A DNA stretch of 64,000 nucleotides from Gorsachius magnificus (GCA_034008185.1 CM067086.1:65518286-65582285), one strand, 5' to 3'; counted from the stretch's first letter, positions 36,826 to 50,167 are shown. A program made the numbers and translations. The notes: generated by a model from the sequence alone, not told the origin.

Positions 36826-39800
36826 CTAGCGGTAGAACACAAGGATAAGCAGTTAAGCCTGAGAGCTTTTACAGTCAACCGAGTTCATTCTGTAGACGTC
36901 TCGTCTTTCTCACCACATCGCTACCCTCCCTAGCATGCCACCTAGTTTTGTCTTATTGTTTCCTTGTGGCCCCCCATTTGGCTGATTCCCTCTCTTATCC
37001 TATATTTAAGATTATAACGAGCATTGGTCTCGTATTCTGTGCTTGTACAGGAGGTCCTCAATTTGCAACTGTTACATGCTGTGGCAATACCAATTATTAT
37101 ACACAGTCCTCCTGCCCGTAATTCTTTGGGAAAGGTATTACATTAGTAACCACTAACTTCTTCACAAATACCCCCTACCTCTGAGCACACTACTTTTACT
37201 CTCTAACATTGATTCTCCGTGTGCCTTTGTCATATTTAAGGTAAGTCACGACAGACTGAAGAGGAAACTTGCCATTCCCGAAGGGCTGTACTGGCAAACT
37301 GCTCCCCTGGAATTCTTTGCCCACGTAGACTGGCAGAGGCTGCTCACGCAGCAAAAGATCTTTTTTGGACTAAAACCTGCTACCCAGGCCAGACCAGCTG
37401 TCCTACCATTCAGATACTTTTTTTTTTTTTTATTTTTTGGCTTGTGGCTAGTGTAAAGCATTTTGCAGAAGCATAAACTCCCACAGCGTACCTCATCAAC
37501 ACTGAAACTCTTCCACAGACACATCAGGGATAAATGACACAACGCTAGCCACGGGCACAGGTACTTGCAGAGATTATGGTTACAGCAGAGTGAATTACCA
37601 GTTGAATTTCTCAAGCGACAAGTTCTGCAACTGAAGCCACGCAGGCTCAACTTCCGAACAATTACCCACCCCAGCTAATTAAGCTCTTTATTTAAGGAGG
37701 TATTCCATGCAAATACAGCCCCAATGGGCATTGCCTGGACATTTTACCCTCATCTGACTAAAAGCGAGTACTTATAACATTTTCAAGGGATTATGCCAAA
37801 CACACACTGTACTTTGCTGGAACATCCTTTAATTTATTTTAATGTCACAAGCATATAAGCAACTTGTGCTATTGCTACCAGGTTCAGTAGTGATGAATAT
37901 ATATTTAAAAGGTTCTTTATGAAATTAAAGAGGAAAACCAGACCTACTGCCTGGCTTTATACATAGAAAGCGTAGAAAATGCCACTCGGACAAAAAAAAA
38001 AATACCCTGGACGTTAAGTAGGTCACATCAAATCCTCATGTCTGCCTAAGAATACTATGAATGACAACCAATTTGGCATTTACGTTTTAATCCAGGTTAA
38101 ATTCACAGATTAACTGCAGATCATCCTTGCACAACACACCTACACGGTACAATACAGACTACACCAGTGTAAAGTACTCCAGCAGAAAAATTCAGCGCTT
38201 CAAGTAGATATGAGAGAAGCCGTGATTTGATGCACTTTTCAGATAATTCCTTCACAAACAGCAAAGCAAAAGTTCTCGTGTGCAATGTGTTCAATTCATT
38301 ATACAGTGAGCATTTGGTTTTATGAACCCAATCAACGAATACTGATCACATCAATACCAGCATGCCATGTAATTTTATTTAAATGAGAATTCAAGTCATT
38401 TTGGATGCAGAGAAGGGAATTTGTTGTAGTATTGCCTTTCTTTAGCAGCACTAAAAAGGTGTTTCGCCAACCACGTACAAAGGGCGCACTTGCAACATCA
38501 TCTGTCCCAGTCCCTGAGGCGACGTTTGCCACCATTAAAGTGACAAAGCAATTTATGTACTGCAGGCTGTCTACTGAAAACAGAACAAAGTGTTCAAACT
38601 CCGTTTTCCTAACTCCTTTAAGCAGTCAGCATTCTGCTAAGCCACTGGCAAAGTTGGAAAGTCAGTTCAGTGCGAGTATGTGGGATACCTCTGCAACACC
38701 ATCAAGCTAACGGGAACTCAGGGCAGCAGCAGAAAAGCAATTTCAGCATGAAGGGGAGAAGGATATTCCCCCCCTGCCATGCACCCTTTCTCAGTCTTTA
38801 AACTCTAGCACCTGGGTGATAAAAATCACAAAAGAGACAGGGCATCTTCAGTTGCAGCAAAGATGCCCCTTGAATGTCCTCTCACTTCCTGAACCCTAAC
38901 GAAGGGCAGTAGGAAGGAATCACAGAGGCTCTTCCAGGCATTCTAACCTACCCAGAGACGAAGAGGACTTCTGGGAAAGCTTGTCTTTCCAAGGGGGAAA
39001 ACTGCTCTGTCTGTACTTCGCTGGGCTACTTCTGGGTGGTGGTGGTTGACTTTTTTTTTTCTTTGAGGGCAGAGGGAAGAAGGAAAAGTGATGACAGCCG
39101 CCTTCCTCCTAGGCTCCACAAATCTTGGGAAGGGCAAAGTGAGAAAGCTATGGGAAATCCCTTCCATCTTCTCTAGAGATGTGGACACGTTCTTTCATGG
39201 GAACCTCTCTCCTGGTAATGTATGCTACAGACCTGTGGCAGCTGAAATCTCTCACTTTTGGTGAAGGCAAAGCCCATCCTGCTTCACAGTATAAACCAGG
39301 AATATACTTAGCAGGGCTTCTCTTATCTTTCTAGTGGCAGCTAAATCAAACAGAAGCTGCGTTATCCAAACTTGTTTTGCTTGCAAGTGGACTCTTCCTT
39401 TTAAGATAGTGCTGCAAAGGACAGCTCCCCATGCAGTAACTTCCAGATGTCCCCATGTCCCAGGAGAACATTTCAGAGATGGAGATTAAAGAGCATTATT
39501 TATTTAGCTTTTACACTCCATGGTATTTCAGTCGGAAGAGTGACATTAGCAGAAAAGTTAAAAGAGTGTTCTCCTGGATAAGCAGAAACAGAATAGCAGT
39601 ACAGAATCTACTGTAACACACATCTACTTAGATGATTTCAGTGTCCACAACTTAGGGACACTGCTACTACTCTGCAGTCACCCTATGACTGCCTCCATTC
39701 AATGCCAGGAAAACAAGTATCCCTTGGTTTAATTACCAGTTACATTCAACTTACCAGTTTCCCCCTTTGCTGAGCAGATCTGGTTTCCCGGAGAGTGTAC

Positions 39801-42800
39801 ACATCACCACAGACTGAGATTTCCCGCCAAACTCCAGGTTTAGACTCCTCAGTGAACCCTCCTTTCGGATGCATAACCAGCACCCCATTAGTTGTCAATC
39901 CATCCATGTGGCCATCAGGATTTTTCCACTTTGCCGCTTTTTCCTGCATGTGACAACCACCCCAGGAAAGAAAGAGTTTGTCTAAAAGTTTGTGGACTGA
40001 AGTTTTACACACTAACGTTTTACTGGTGCTGTCTAAAACACATCATTTCCTCACCAGCTGGCAGTGCTTAGACATAGACTTACCAAAAAAGCACTTTTAA
40101 GAACACCTTGTGCCAGAGTGGCAACATCTTTTGCTCATGCATCCTCAATTACTATTCTATTTTAAATAGTATTATTTTTCACTTGGTTGAGTGCCTCTGA
40201 CTGCAGGTCAGGTATGAGTTAAGGCCTCAGAGGTCAGCAGTGTACTCCTAACTACTGTAATGGAACACCCTTGCAATGGGCGCATCCTCTTCCGTAAAGG
40301 GGCTGATGCACTCCTTGGTCTTCAGCGCTCAGAACTGCAACAGCGGCTTGTATCACAATGGGTATTAAGAATATATCAAAACAAACCTAAAGAAAATCCA
40401 CTAACAGTTACTAAAGCAGAGCTTCATTGTTAGAGACAATTATGACCATGAGTCCACGCTGGTAATAAAACTGGCGCATAAAACTGCAGTTTCTACCTAA
40501 CACTGCAGCCGGTACACTGCAGCAATAAAAGTCTAACGACAGTGTAAGTTATCAACCAGTAAAAGGGAATTTGGGGGCTTGAAAATAGCAGAGAATAAAA
40601 AAAACAGACCTTGCTCGTACATAACGTAATTATTAGCAGCACTTACACCAAGAAATATATTTTTAGAAGAGTCAAATCCAGCTGCAAAAATCCTTGCTGT
40701 GTATGGTGGGCTCCTCTCACAAACAATCCTGCATGCAAAACGGGATATGGTGCTTTGCGTAATCTGGGTTTCGTCATTATTTGGACTTCCAGAAATAGTA
40801 TCTGTTACTACAAAGTCTATGGGGCTTTCCGTTGACCTCCCAACCTGCAAAAAAAAAAAAAAAAAAAGATATAATTAGAAAGAGCCATACAAATATCAAG
40901 CCTTAAGGACTCTATTTTGCCAAGTTTGATGACATCAGTGAACTACCGTCTACTGAATTTTTGGATGGCAAGATCCAAACAGAGACTAATCTGTATTTTC
41001 ATATTTGTCCTAGGCACAAATACATCTGTGCTGGTTTTGGCTGGGATAGTTAATTTTCTTCACAGCAGCTGGTATGGGGCTATGGTTTGGATTTGTACTG
41101 GAAACTGTGGATAACCCAGGGATGGTTTCATTCCTGCTGAGCAGGGCTTACACAGAGCCAAGGTCTTTTCTGCTCTTCACCCCACCTGCGAGGAGGCTGG
41201 GGGGCCCAAGGAGCTGGGAGGGGGGACACAGCCAGGACAGCTGACCCCAACTGACCCCAGGGAGATCCCACACCATATGCCATCCTGCTCAGCACATAGA
41301 GCTGGGGGAAGAAGGAAGGGGGGGACATTGGGAGTGATGGTGTTTGTCTTCTCAAGTCACCGTTACGTGTGGTGGAGCCCTGCTGTCCTGGGGATGGCTG
41401 AGCCTCTGCCTGGGAAGCAGGGAATGAATAACCTATCTTATCTCAGCCCACGAGTTTTCTCACTTTTCCGATTTCCCCCATCCCACCCAGGGGCAGTGAG
41501 TGAGCAGCTGGGGGTGGGGGGGCTGAGTCACCATCTGGGGTTAAACTACAACATCACTGATGTGGCCAGACAAATTTTTGCTTACTAAAACAACGTACAT
41601 GCTTGCCCAACACAGCTGCAATGAATTGTTTGATAGGGTACTGTCAACAGCATGAACATATCAGCACCTTGGTATTTCATCATCCAACCACAGCAAATTA
41701 CTTACCACTATGTTTTGTAAGTGAAGAGAACACTAGCTTGAAATGACAAGTTTTGTTCACAGTTCTAGTTCCAAGTTAGTTTCCCATGAAAATAAAGGAA
41801 TTTTTTTAGACCCAGAACTTGGTTATTTTGATACATCATAACAAAAAGCTACCCACCTTCATGCTTTCAGAATTGGTAGTTCCAGAATAGAAGAGTTTTA
41901 AGGTAAACCCCACAATATGATTAAATTTATTCCTAATCACGCATGTGCACGACTGAAGAAATGAAAAAGCTTTCTTCGGCAGAACTAAAACATAGCTGAT
42001 CAGTAGACAAAGAGTATTTTTTTTATCTCAACATCTATAAATTTTAGTTCTAAAACTGGAAACAACTAGGCATCTGGAACAGAAAACTTCATTACAAAAT
42101 AGACAGAGGGATCTGACTGCCAACCAAACCTACAGCGAGACATTACCAATGCTTCTACAGGCAAGTCAGTGTTACACCAACTGAGCATAACTGGGAAAGT
42201 GGAGCTGAGGAACAAGGAATGGAACAGAATATTAATTTACAGACACCTTGTGATCAAATAGAAGAAAATTGAGAAAAGTCTTCGCATGAAACTACCTTCA
42301 TTATCAGGAATCTACATTTATATAAAATAACCTCCTCACTAAACATGATCTCATTGTCCCCCAAGAAGTTACATTCCCTTAGCTTCTTGCTCTTCAAAGC
42401 CAGCTATGGGAAGACATGCACAGTTCTATCATTAACAAACATCTCTGCAAACTAAATTAGCTGTAAAGAAATGTTATTCAAGAGTCAAGGGAAGTGATAC
42501 TGTTAACACTGAGCCCTCGTCACAACTGAACCGATAGCAACAGTACAGGGGTCTCTCCCATACATCTCTTCTGCTTTCAGTTCTACTTTGCGGTGTTAAA
42601 CTCGAACGCGTGACGAAATTTGTGTCTTAAGTAACACATCCGGTTACTTTCACCATATCACGGGTCTCAACCCAAGTGTAAAACGTGATGAGCTTACCGC
42701 AGAAGCGCCAAGGCAATACTGAGAGAGGCCTCATCAAAAGCACGCGCTTCAATTTTTCACAGGAAGTGACTACCGGAATACCCAAAACTGTGTAATACGG

Positions 42801-45800
42801 GACATTTCTGATTTATGTAACTTGACATATTGAAGCTAAAACATAAAGCTATATTCTTCTTCCTTTTACCGTATTATTTCTAACAGATTTCTATTTCCCA
42901 TCAATGCAACTCCTGCTAAGACTCAGCACTGACCAGCAGCGGGAAGCTTATTCATAACTTTTGACTATTTTCTATCTATATCTGAAGTTGCTTAAAGGAT
43001 TATCAATAATGAACATGAAATAAATTTGTTCATAATGAGTTTTTTCCTGTTGCAGTCTCTCAAATAGATCACACTCTCAAAGCGTTTAGATGCAATTAGA
43101 GAAAAACCTGCCTTAGTTTCCCTTAAAGAATGACAAAACATGCATTTGTTCCCAGTCTTCCTCATATCATACCAGTCAACATGAAATCTGAATCTGTTTG
43201 GATATAAGCATTAAAATCTATATACAAAGCTTTTATGTGGTTTTTAAAATCTCTGAAATTACATGTAATATTTTAAGCAAAGTAATTACTTCTATATCTC
43301 ATTTTTGTCACAAGTATGTCTATACAACACCAAATATTCTAAGTATTTGGGTTTTTTAATTTTGGTGTTCTTTTTTTTTTCCCCCCTCTTGAAAAAGCCT
43401 TCTAGAGGGTCGTGTCCCATGTACTGTGCTACATTTCAATACTAGAAATTATTTTACGAAGTGCCCTTCAGAACACTGCAATTTCCCCACGCTCCACATC
43501 AATTCAAAGTTTTGTCAGAAAATTCAAAATTTTCCATCAGAAAAGAAAGCTGCTCGGCAACAAATGAAGAACTTGATGCAACCAGCATTTACCCACCAAA
43601 AATTTTAACTGATCTGATGTTGCAGTCAGACTACAGTCACTACAGACCTAGCTCCATTACTCAAATTACTCTTTACAGACTTAACCCATTTTTCTTCCAT
43701 TTTCCTCTATAGCACAGAAGAGTTTATTCTTTTTAGTAATTTTAGCCTATATTTTGAGACTTTTCTTGTTAACTGTGTCATGTTCTATATTATTTCACTA
43801 AGTTACTTCCAATAACAAACCATAAATCTTCCAACTGATGCCTAAGACAGCTTCTGTTGTCTACACCACAGGTTATTTCTAAAAGCTGTGTAAAAGCCAG
43901 GCAGTCAATCAATTTGCTAGTGTCTACCGTCAATCAAAGAAGTGCTATTAAAAATGCCCACTCCCAAGACAACGCAAAACCAGACAACCTGCCAGCAGAT
44001 AATTTAACAGCTGCAGACTCTTGGACTTCAACAGAATTTCACTCAGATCATAGGGAGAATTGGACCATGCATCTTCTGAAGGCCTGTTCTTCAGAAAAAA
44101 AAAATAAATCAATTCTTCATATTGAATGTACCTGGTTCTTATATAAATTTGTAGTTATTCAGGGTACTGGCTACATGGTTTTGTTCCTTGTAGTGGTATG
44201 AACAGGTATAATCAACCCATTCTTGTCCAGCCAAACCGTGAAGGAACCGGTTCTACTCCAGCTGATGCATCATCAACAGATTAGTTACTGAACTCTGAAG
44301 AAAACCTTCATTTTTACCAGCATACAGACTTTGGGAGATGCCAGACAAAACGCGTTAGTACATACTTTTTGTTACTATGTGAAGTAACCTGATCTGTACG
44401 TCACATTTGTACACCGATTTCACTACCAAATTGCATTAAGGAAAAGAACCCACGCACACACAACACAGCAGAACAAGTATGGCGAGGAAAAAGAAAAAAG
44501 CCTATTCCCAGAGCCAAGTACAGGACATAAGGACAGATCATATGAGATGTCCAGGACAACTTTCCAAAAGTGGATGAACACCTGCAAGTTTCAAATCCCT
44601 GCAGCAGGAGGTTGAGAAGCTGTTTTGTTAAAGCAGACCAGCAGGAGATGTTTGCCAGGTAACTGAGCAGGACACAAGTAAGCAGGGAAGACAAGAGCAC
44701 CCATTTCTGCGTTGTTTCCAGCTTTCAAGAAACAAGAACATTCCTGGTTAGCGCTTTAAGTAATATTTTCAAACGCTCTTTAAAAGAGTATGCTCGCTTG
44801 TATGTTACTCTTCATGTTCTCTTCAGAGAAGAGCTAGAAGAACAGGGGGTAGGACTGCTCCTATATGAAACTCCATCGTGCATCCACTGAATATGCAAAT
44901 AACCTGCACGGTTAATGAACGAAGTGTGTCTGCATGGAGGGGGCAGGTAGAGTACGTGCATGGTGATTTAAACCACCTATTAACTGTTAAGTTACAGGCA
45001 TGAAAATACAGTCATTTTCATTTTATTATGGAAAATGTCAAGAAAATTGGTATTTAGGCAGCCTGAACACTGCTCTTCCAATGCCTTCTGAATTTCTTTA
45101 CTGCCCCTTGTCTAAGTCTCCCCACATTTTCCATATGTGCCTCACTTCTGGTAAGTGTCTACTTGTGCTTCTGCTTGGTTATAAGCTTAGAAAGCATAAA
45201 CCAAGAAGCTATTCTGTGTCTGCAATCTTCAAAGTTTTCCAGTTTGTTTCCAGAAAAACTGCAGAATGTAAGTCACCAACACAACATTTCTCACATTTTC
45301 CTTCAAAGAGAAGGCATGGCAACACTCTCAAAGCTGAAGGAAAAAGGTGGCAGCTTTTTTGCAAACTGGGTATCTCCCTCATTTTCATGGGAAACCAGCT
45401 CTAACCCAACGGATTAGGTCCTCACAGGTTAGAAATGGTACCCTGACCAAGAAAACAAAGACCTCTACCATCCCTTTTCCCTATTTCAGGTCCCACAGAC
45501 CAAGGTGTTACTAACAGCCACCATTCTACGCTTCTCACATTCCTTTCTATGGTTACCTTACTGAAGTCATGCAGTGCTACTATCCCATTTTACAGAGGGG
45601 AAGACAGATTAAAAAAAAAAAGTGATGTGCCCAAGATAATACATGTTATCAGCAGCCAAGGAGAGGCCTCAAGATAATCCCGTGGTCCAGGCATTAGCCT
45701 TCCCTTTTCAGCTCTTGCATCCTTGGCAGTGTTCTACAAAAGCCAGGAAAACACATTTGAAAAGAAAACAGTAAACTCCAAGGACTGTCTATTCAAGCAA

Positions 45801-48395
45801 TGCTTGATCAACAGTAAGGTTTTAATCTGTGGATCAATAAAGACAACGTGGAATTTGCCATCATGTACCACAGGGCAGCACAAAACAGCCCTCACGTAAC
45901 TCTCCTCCGACTGCCTACAATCAGATTACTGAGAATAATTAAAACCTGACGGCTTATCTAAATAATGGAAACCTTGTCAGCTGTAGTTTGGCATCACTTG
46001 AGCAGCAAAATATTGCCGCAGTCTACCAGACTATTCCTCCTCCCATTCTCAGGGCTATCAGACCCTCTAGGCCAACACCTGCAGTGCGAATTGTGGAAGA
46101 CAGCTACAGAGAGTGGAAACATGAACCAGGACACAAAGCTTGAGGTGAAGCCGGGATCAAAGTCACAGCATGACAGTCTACACATCTTGCAACAAAAGAA
46201 AAATAGGATTTTTAACAATATGGAAGCCTTAACCCTGACACGTTAGCCATGTGAGGGGGCACCAGAAGGACTGAGACACTCTAGCAACACAAGATTCAGC
46301 TCAAAATGTTTTATCACTTTTAAGATGGGATAGTTGGACCTGTTATGAGCCAAACCAGTCATGTAATTACAAATGTATGGCAGATAATTGCCTGAACCAT
46401 AGGCAGCCTCTCATAGGTAAATTAGTACACGGGCCAAAATTAGGGCTGTTGTGACATTTCACCAGGCACCTGAGAGCTGCTGGAAGGAAAAAGCATGGTC
46501 TGTGCTTGCAAAATGGCAGCAAGAGCTGTGCACCCCAGTACCAGTCAGGGAAGGGCAGGAGGTCTCTGGGTCAGGCAGCGTGGCCCAAGCAGTCTCAGCG
46601 TGATACCCTGTGCAAATTCCTCCTCTACCGAGCATCCATGGATTTTGCAGGGGAGCAGGGGAAGGTATGTGGTTAGCTGGGCTATGCTTAACCAGCCCAT
46701 TCCTCACTGAGCCAACCCCTCAGCTTTAGATCCAAAGCATCCTTAACTTACTGCCTTAGGCAAGGGTCACTTGAGCTGAGTCTGTGGAGCACTGCATCTC
46801 CTCACCTCGGGCCGCTAGATTTCTTTAGAGCGACAGCTAAGCACCTCAACCCACCCAATTCCTTATCAATATCCGCCCCCCCCCCCCCCCCCCCAAGTAT
46901 CATAGAATACCAGGTTGGAAGGGACCTCAAGGATCATCTGGTCCAACCTTTCTGGGCAAGAGTGGAAAAAAAAAAATAAAGCAAAATCTGTAACTACCAC
47001 TAGGACATCATGCAATCAAGAAAAGCACTGTCTATGTAATATGACCAGAAAAGCAGCTGTTCTGCAGCTGCTCTTTATTCATTTTTTAGCGTACACAAGG
47101 GGAAAAATTCCAGCTTTCAAAAATGTTTTTTTTCAAAATATACATACAGAAAGAGTTTCACTGGAGCTACTCAAGGCACAAAAGCATCTTGCAGAAATAA
47201 ACAAGTATCACACAGTAACCCAAAAGGACGGGTTACATTTTCCTTTTACTAGTTAACATAGAAAAACCTATTTCAGTTCACTCTGGCTGTGTGACCCTTT
47301 TTCAACTGCCTATTCATGCAGCACCACATGAACAAGATTATTTTTTATCAATCCTTATTTGGACCTAATCATTCCAAAGTAACACTAAGAAAAGTTTTAT
47401 GTAGAGCAAAAAACAGAAGCCACACAAAGCAAAAACATTTTCATCTTGATGGAGCCATTTCCCCTTCTGTCAACACCACTCAACTGCTGACCCTTCTAAA
47501 TATGAAAGACTGAATGAGGGATAACAATTCATGATAAGATGCTCTAATTACAGAGGTCACTGGCAAGACAGACCCGATTAGTCTGGGTCAGAAAAGGTTG
47601 TGTGTGTTTGTTTTCCTATGAGCTTGAGGTTTAAGTCTGTACACAATTTCTGCTCTCTTATGATACATAAAAATAAGCATTGCACAAGCAGATAACTTTG
47701 GTTACCAGAATGTTAGATGATGCAGAAAACCACAAATGCATACACAGGAGAGTGAAAACACACTGGATAGAAGGTAGCTTAGAGAATCTCCGCGCTGTCC
47801 CCTATACCACTCCATACATTCGCACACCCTTCAGGAACAGTTGGCTTTATCATTCTCTCACCAGTTTGTCTCCTTTAGTGCAGAGCTCCCACATTCCACC
47901 CCCCCGCTTTGCTTTTGCCTCCCCATCCCATGTCCTACTCCCATGCACTTCCTTTTTACTCCAGCTACTTGATTAACTGGAGGGTGGTGGTTATATTGTT
48001 GTGCTTATTCATGGATCCAAACAGGGCACATATTTATTTCTAGTACAATTTGTACAGTTGCTACGCCGTCCTTGCAGAAAAAGCAGAGTACAGTGAAAGC
48101 AGTGAGGATATTAACAGATGCTGGTTTGAGAAGAGCAGACAATGCAAAATTTCAAATGCTCCCGTATTAATGCTCATGGGCTCAACCATGAAAATTCCAC
48201 GGGTGACAGAGAATACCCAGAAGAATATAATGCAGAACCGTGGTTCCATAGGTTGCTTTTAAAAAACAATGCATATATTGCATAGAGTCTTACCTGAAAC
48301 ATGTCTGTATCTTTGTCATGAGTATACTCCACTACAACAGTCTGGTTTCTGGATAATGTGTAAGAGATGCTGTGCTGACCTTTACAGCTGATCGC
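36259..48395 (-). CDS. PELI2: PELI2 (Pellino-2 E3 ubiquitin ligase), C-terminal four coding exons; 5' part outside window
   Basis: Gene-level entry; the exons are listed separately. Pellino proteins are RING-type E3 ubiquitin ligases in the cytoplasm. Their N-terminal FHA domain binds phosphorylated IRAK kinases, and the C-terminal RING-like domain ubiquitinates them in Toll-like/IL-1 receptor signalling (known of the family). Seen here: exons of 102, 198, 189 and 567 bp join in one open frame with phase-0 junctions, giving 351 residues plus TGA. The family length is about 420, so roughly 69 N-terminal residues are missing. The paralogue call rests on PELI2-type stretches such as SDTEANERECPMCR and the terminus KLIFQGPID. 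All donors are GTAAG and all acceptors AG. Introns are 2.93 kb, 0.70 kb and 7.45 kb, and more than 15.6 kb upstream. No stop, frameshift or lost zinc ligand is visible, so the gene looks functional. I found no upstream exon encoding the expected N-terminal FHA part up to base 64000. Confidence 0.97.
36826..39754 (-). other. PELI2: PELI2 last intron
   Basis: 2929 bp, GTAAGT...CTAG. No repeat or embedded gene recognised; a 14-nt T run with one A near 37420. Confidence 0.93.
39755..39943 (-). CDS. PELI2: PELI2 coding exon (about residues 170-232)
   Basis: 189 bp, 63 codons, from EKAAKWKNPDGHMDGL to RSAQQRGKL. It covers the end of the FHA domain and its appendage, including TTNGVLVMHP and WREISVCGDVYTLRE. 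The acceptor is CACATGCAG and the donor CTG|GTAAGT, both phase 0. A longer open frame runs upstream through the splice acceptor, but that part is intronic. Confidence 0.96.
39944..40646 (-). other. PELI2: PELI2 703-bp intron
   Basis: GTAAGT...GCAG, no repeats seen. Confidence 0.93.
40647..40844 (-). CDS. PELI2: PELI2 coding exon (about residues 104-169), FHA domain
   Basis: 198 bp, 66 codons, from VGRSTESPIDFVVTDT to FDSSKNIFLG. It is the core of the FHA fold; the GRSTESPIDF stretch, right after the previous exon's DMFQ, and ISRFACRI are hallmarks of the Pellino family. The donor is GGT|GTAAGT. The acceptor is unusual only in that its pyrimidine tract is a pure run of 19 T (on the gene strand) followed by GCAG. 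Confidence 0.96.
41027..41550 (+). mobile_element. Solo LTR of an avian endogenous retrovirus (ERVL-like)
   Basis: 524 bp, starting TGTGCTGGTTTTGGCTGGGA and ending CTGGGGTTAAACTACA, i.e. TG...CA ends, flanked by a perfect 5-bp direct repeat ACATC (41022-41026 and 41551-41555). The start, the GACAGCTGACCCCAACTGAC block and the CCCACGAGTTTTCTCAC end block are those of a very common LTR in bird genomes. The middle is shortened and no internal gag/pol sequence is present, so it is a solo LTR left by recombination. It lies in the 7.4-kb PELI2 intron, antisense to the gene, 183 bp upstream (in transcription) of the 198-bp exon. Assignment to ERVL rests on the 5-bp duplication and general resemblance. 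Confidence 0.9.
45572..45700 (-). mobile_element. MIR-like SINE fragment
   Basis: TATCCCATTTTACAGAGGGG then AAGTGATGTGCCCAAGATAA and CAGCAGCCAAGGAGAGGCC match, in reverse complement, the order of the MIR tail (the CTGTAAAATGGG and CTTGGGCAAGT blocks). A run of A interrupts it. An ancient amniote SINE in the PELI2 intron. Confidence 0.65.
46876..46894 (+). repeat. Poly(C) run of 19
   Basis: Homopolymer abutting the CR1 3' end at 46899. Confidence 0.93.
46899..46963 (-). mobile_element. CR1 LINE, short 3'-end fragment
   Basis: ATCATAGAATACCAGGTTGG then AAGGGACCTCAAGGATCATC and TGGTCCAACC: a CR1 3' end. It is immediately preceded by a run of 19 C. In the long intron beside the first recognised exon, in the same orientation as PELI2. 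Confidence 0.9.
48294..48395 (-). CDS. PELI2: PELI2 coding exon (about residues 70-103), FHA domain
   Basis: 102 bp, 34 codons, beginning AISCKGQHSISYTLSRN and ending DKDTDMFQ. This is part of the FHA domain; the SISYTLSR and VVVEYTHD strands are shared by all Pellinos. The acceptor is a T-rich tract ending CCACAG and the donor is CAG|GTAAGA. It is the most 5' exon I can find; the preceding exon should end in a complete codon because this exon starts in phase 0. Residue numbers assume the usual 420-residue family length. Confidence 0.95.
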
Positions 48396-50019
48396 CTGTG
48401 GAATAAAAAAATATGTCTGTTACACACAGCTTCCACATAAATATTATAATCAAATTCATTTCACTATATCAACACCTTTAGTATGATCAGGAAAAGCAGT
48501 GTATCGTAACATTTTATTACAAGGCTGGGTAAACACGTACAATACAATTTTTTGGTTTGTTTTTAATGGAAAATCCCAAGTTGCACTGGTTTGTTTCTCG
48601 TTCGAAAGTACCTGGTACCTACTATTTTCATAGCTTAAGACTCCAAACCCATGGGTGTCTCTCTGAAATTATACCAAGTTCCTAACCTTCATAGGAACTT
48701 GTACCCCAGGAAAGACCTGGGGTTTACAGTTCTTTGATTTATTTGGTTTTTTTTTTTAAAAGCAAATATGCAATAAAATTGACTTCCAATTAAAAGTGCC
48801 ATGATTTCAGAGGTAGGATTTCATTACAGTTGAGCAGATTTCTAACTATATCACATAGAGCCTAGCACTTTTATATCAACTGTGGTGCAGAGCGAGCACT
48901 TGCAACCTGTTTTTTCCTCATTAAAGGGTACTTGCTGCCTGCCAAAGGAAACCAGTTTGCTATAGATATGGATATAGCATCAAAGACTACATGGCATTTC
49001 AGTATTTAAAACAAAACTAGAAGATGACAACGCCTGTTATTCTGCTGTATCTGACAAGGACTGAGTTCTTCACCTGTGAAGACTTTCTAGGTTTACATTT
49101 CTAGGTCATCTTTTTCAAGAAGGTCTTACTAGTCCAGCAACTCCTTCATAGAACAGACACCACCCCAACACAGGAGTAGTCCCGACCACGAGAAACACTT
49201 TTCCTTGATAAGCACAGAGCGTAGCTGCTGTAGCAAAGAGCTGTAAGAAGGGGCAGTGCCCAGCGATCCTTCAAAACCTCCAAGACCCAACGTACGCATC
49301 TTTCATGGCACTGCTGATCGTTTCTCAAGCACAAAGAATAACTCTGACTTCGAATGATTGAACGTTGTCAAAGGGTAACTGCGCTAGCTGTACAATGTAA
49401 ATGTACTAGTAAAAGCTTCGGGGCAGAGGGAAACAGGCTGAGAAGCCAAATCTATCGGCCAACAGGGACATATATGTAAATATAAGGTCCATATAACCGC
49501 ACACAATTATGAAAGGTAATGACCACTACTGCTCAGAAAACACTTTGCAGACACTTAAGTACTGAATTAATAAGTTAGTTAAAGCTTTCTCCAGATTTCT
49601 GCTAAGCGGGTAATTTTCTAGAAAAGGTTCCCTCCTTTCATGCTGCTCTTTCAACAAAATTCACAGATGGGGATGATTAAACTAAGCAACTAAATATATT
49701 CTACTCCTCTGTCATGCCACCTCTCACAAAAGTCTAAGTGATCCCAAAGCTACAGATCAATTATTAATCAAATCATTAAGTCTTCCTGAATGTTGGAGGT
49801 ACAAAGACCACCTACATGCATAAGACAAGCCTACTAAGGGTTAGCAAAAGTATTTGGCGTAGAATGATTGAAAAAACATAATGGAAGAATTCTTTTTTTA
49901 AGCCACGTGCATTTACAGCAGCTGATTAGAGAGTACTTGTACAACATGCCTCTTGCTCAAAGCTCTTAGCAGCTCCGACACCTGCTAAAGATTCAGGCTT
50001 AGCGGATAATACCTGGAGG

Positions 50020-50080
50020 CAAAAGATTGGGCAAGATGACCTTTCCCAGTCCCCTCCAGCACTTTTTCCTACAATGAAGC
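50020..50080 (+). mobile_element. Possible eroded CR1 3' end
   Basis: GATTGGGCAAGATGACCTTT then CCCAGTCCCCTCCAGC and TTTTTCCTACAATG resemble a worn CR1 terminal UTR. Weak. Confidence 0.3.
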
Positions 50081-50167
50081 TTTTACCAAAACTTCAAGCC
50101 ATAAAGTCTAGTTTCCCTGATTTTGTTCCAACAGTTGTAACAGCTGAAAACGAGGTAAACTTATTTG

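Larger units (their letters stand above)
40845..48293 (-). other. PELI2: PELI2 7.4-kb intron
   Basis: GTAAGA...GCAG with 19 T before the acceptor. Contains the solo LTR, the MIR-like fragment, the C19 run and a short CR1. The rest (about 41.6-45.5 kb, 47-48.2 kb) shows nothing I recognise. Confidence 0.92.

Noticed and set aside
45000..45404. 134-codon plus-strand open frame in the PELI2 intron
   Set aside because: No domain and no conserved motif; AT-rich intronic chance frame.
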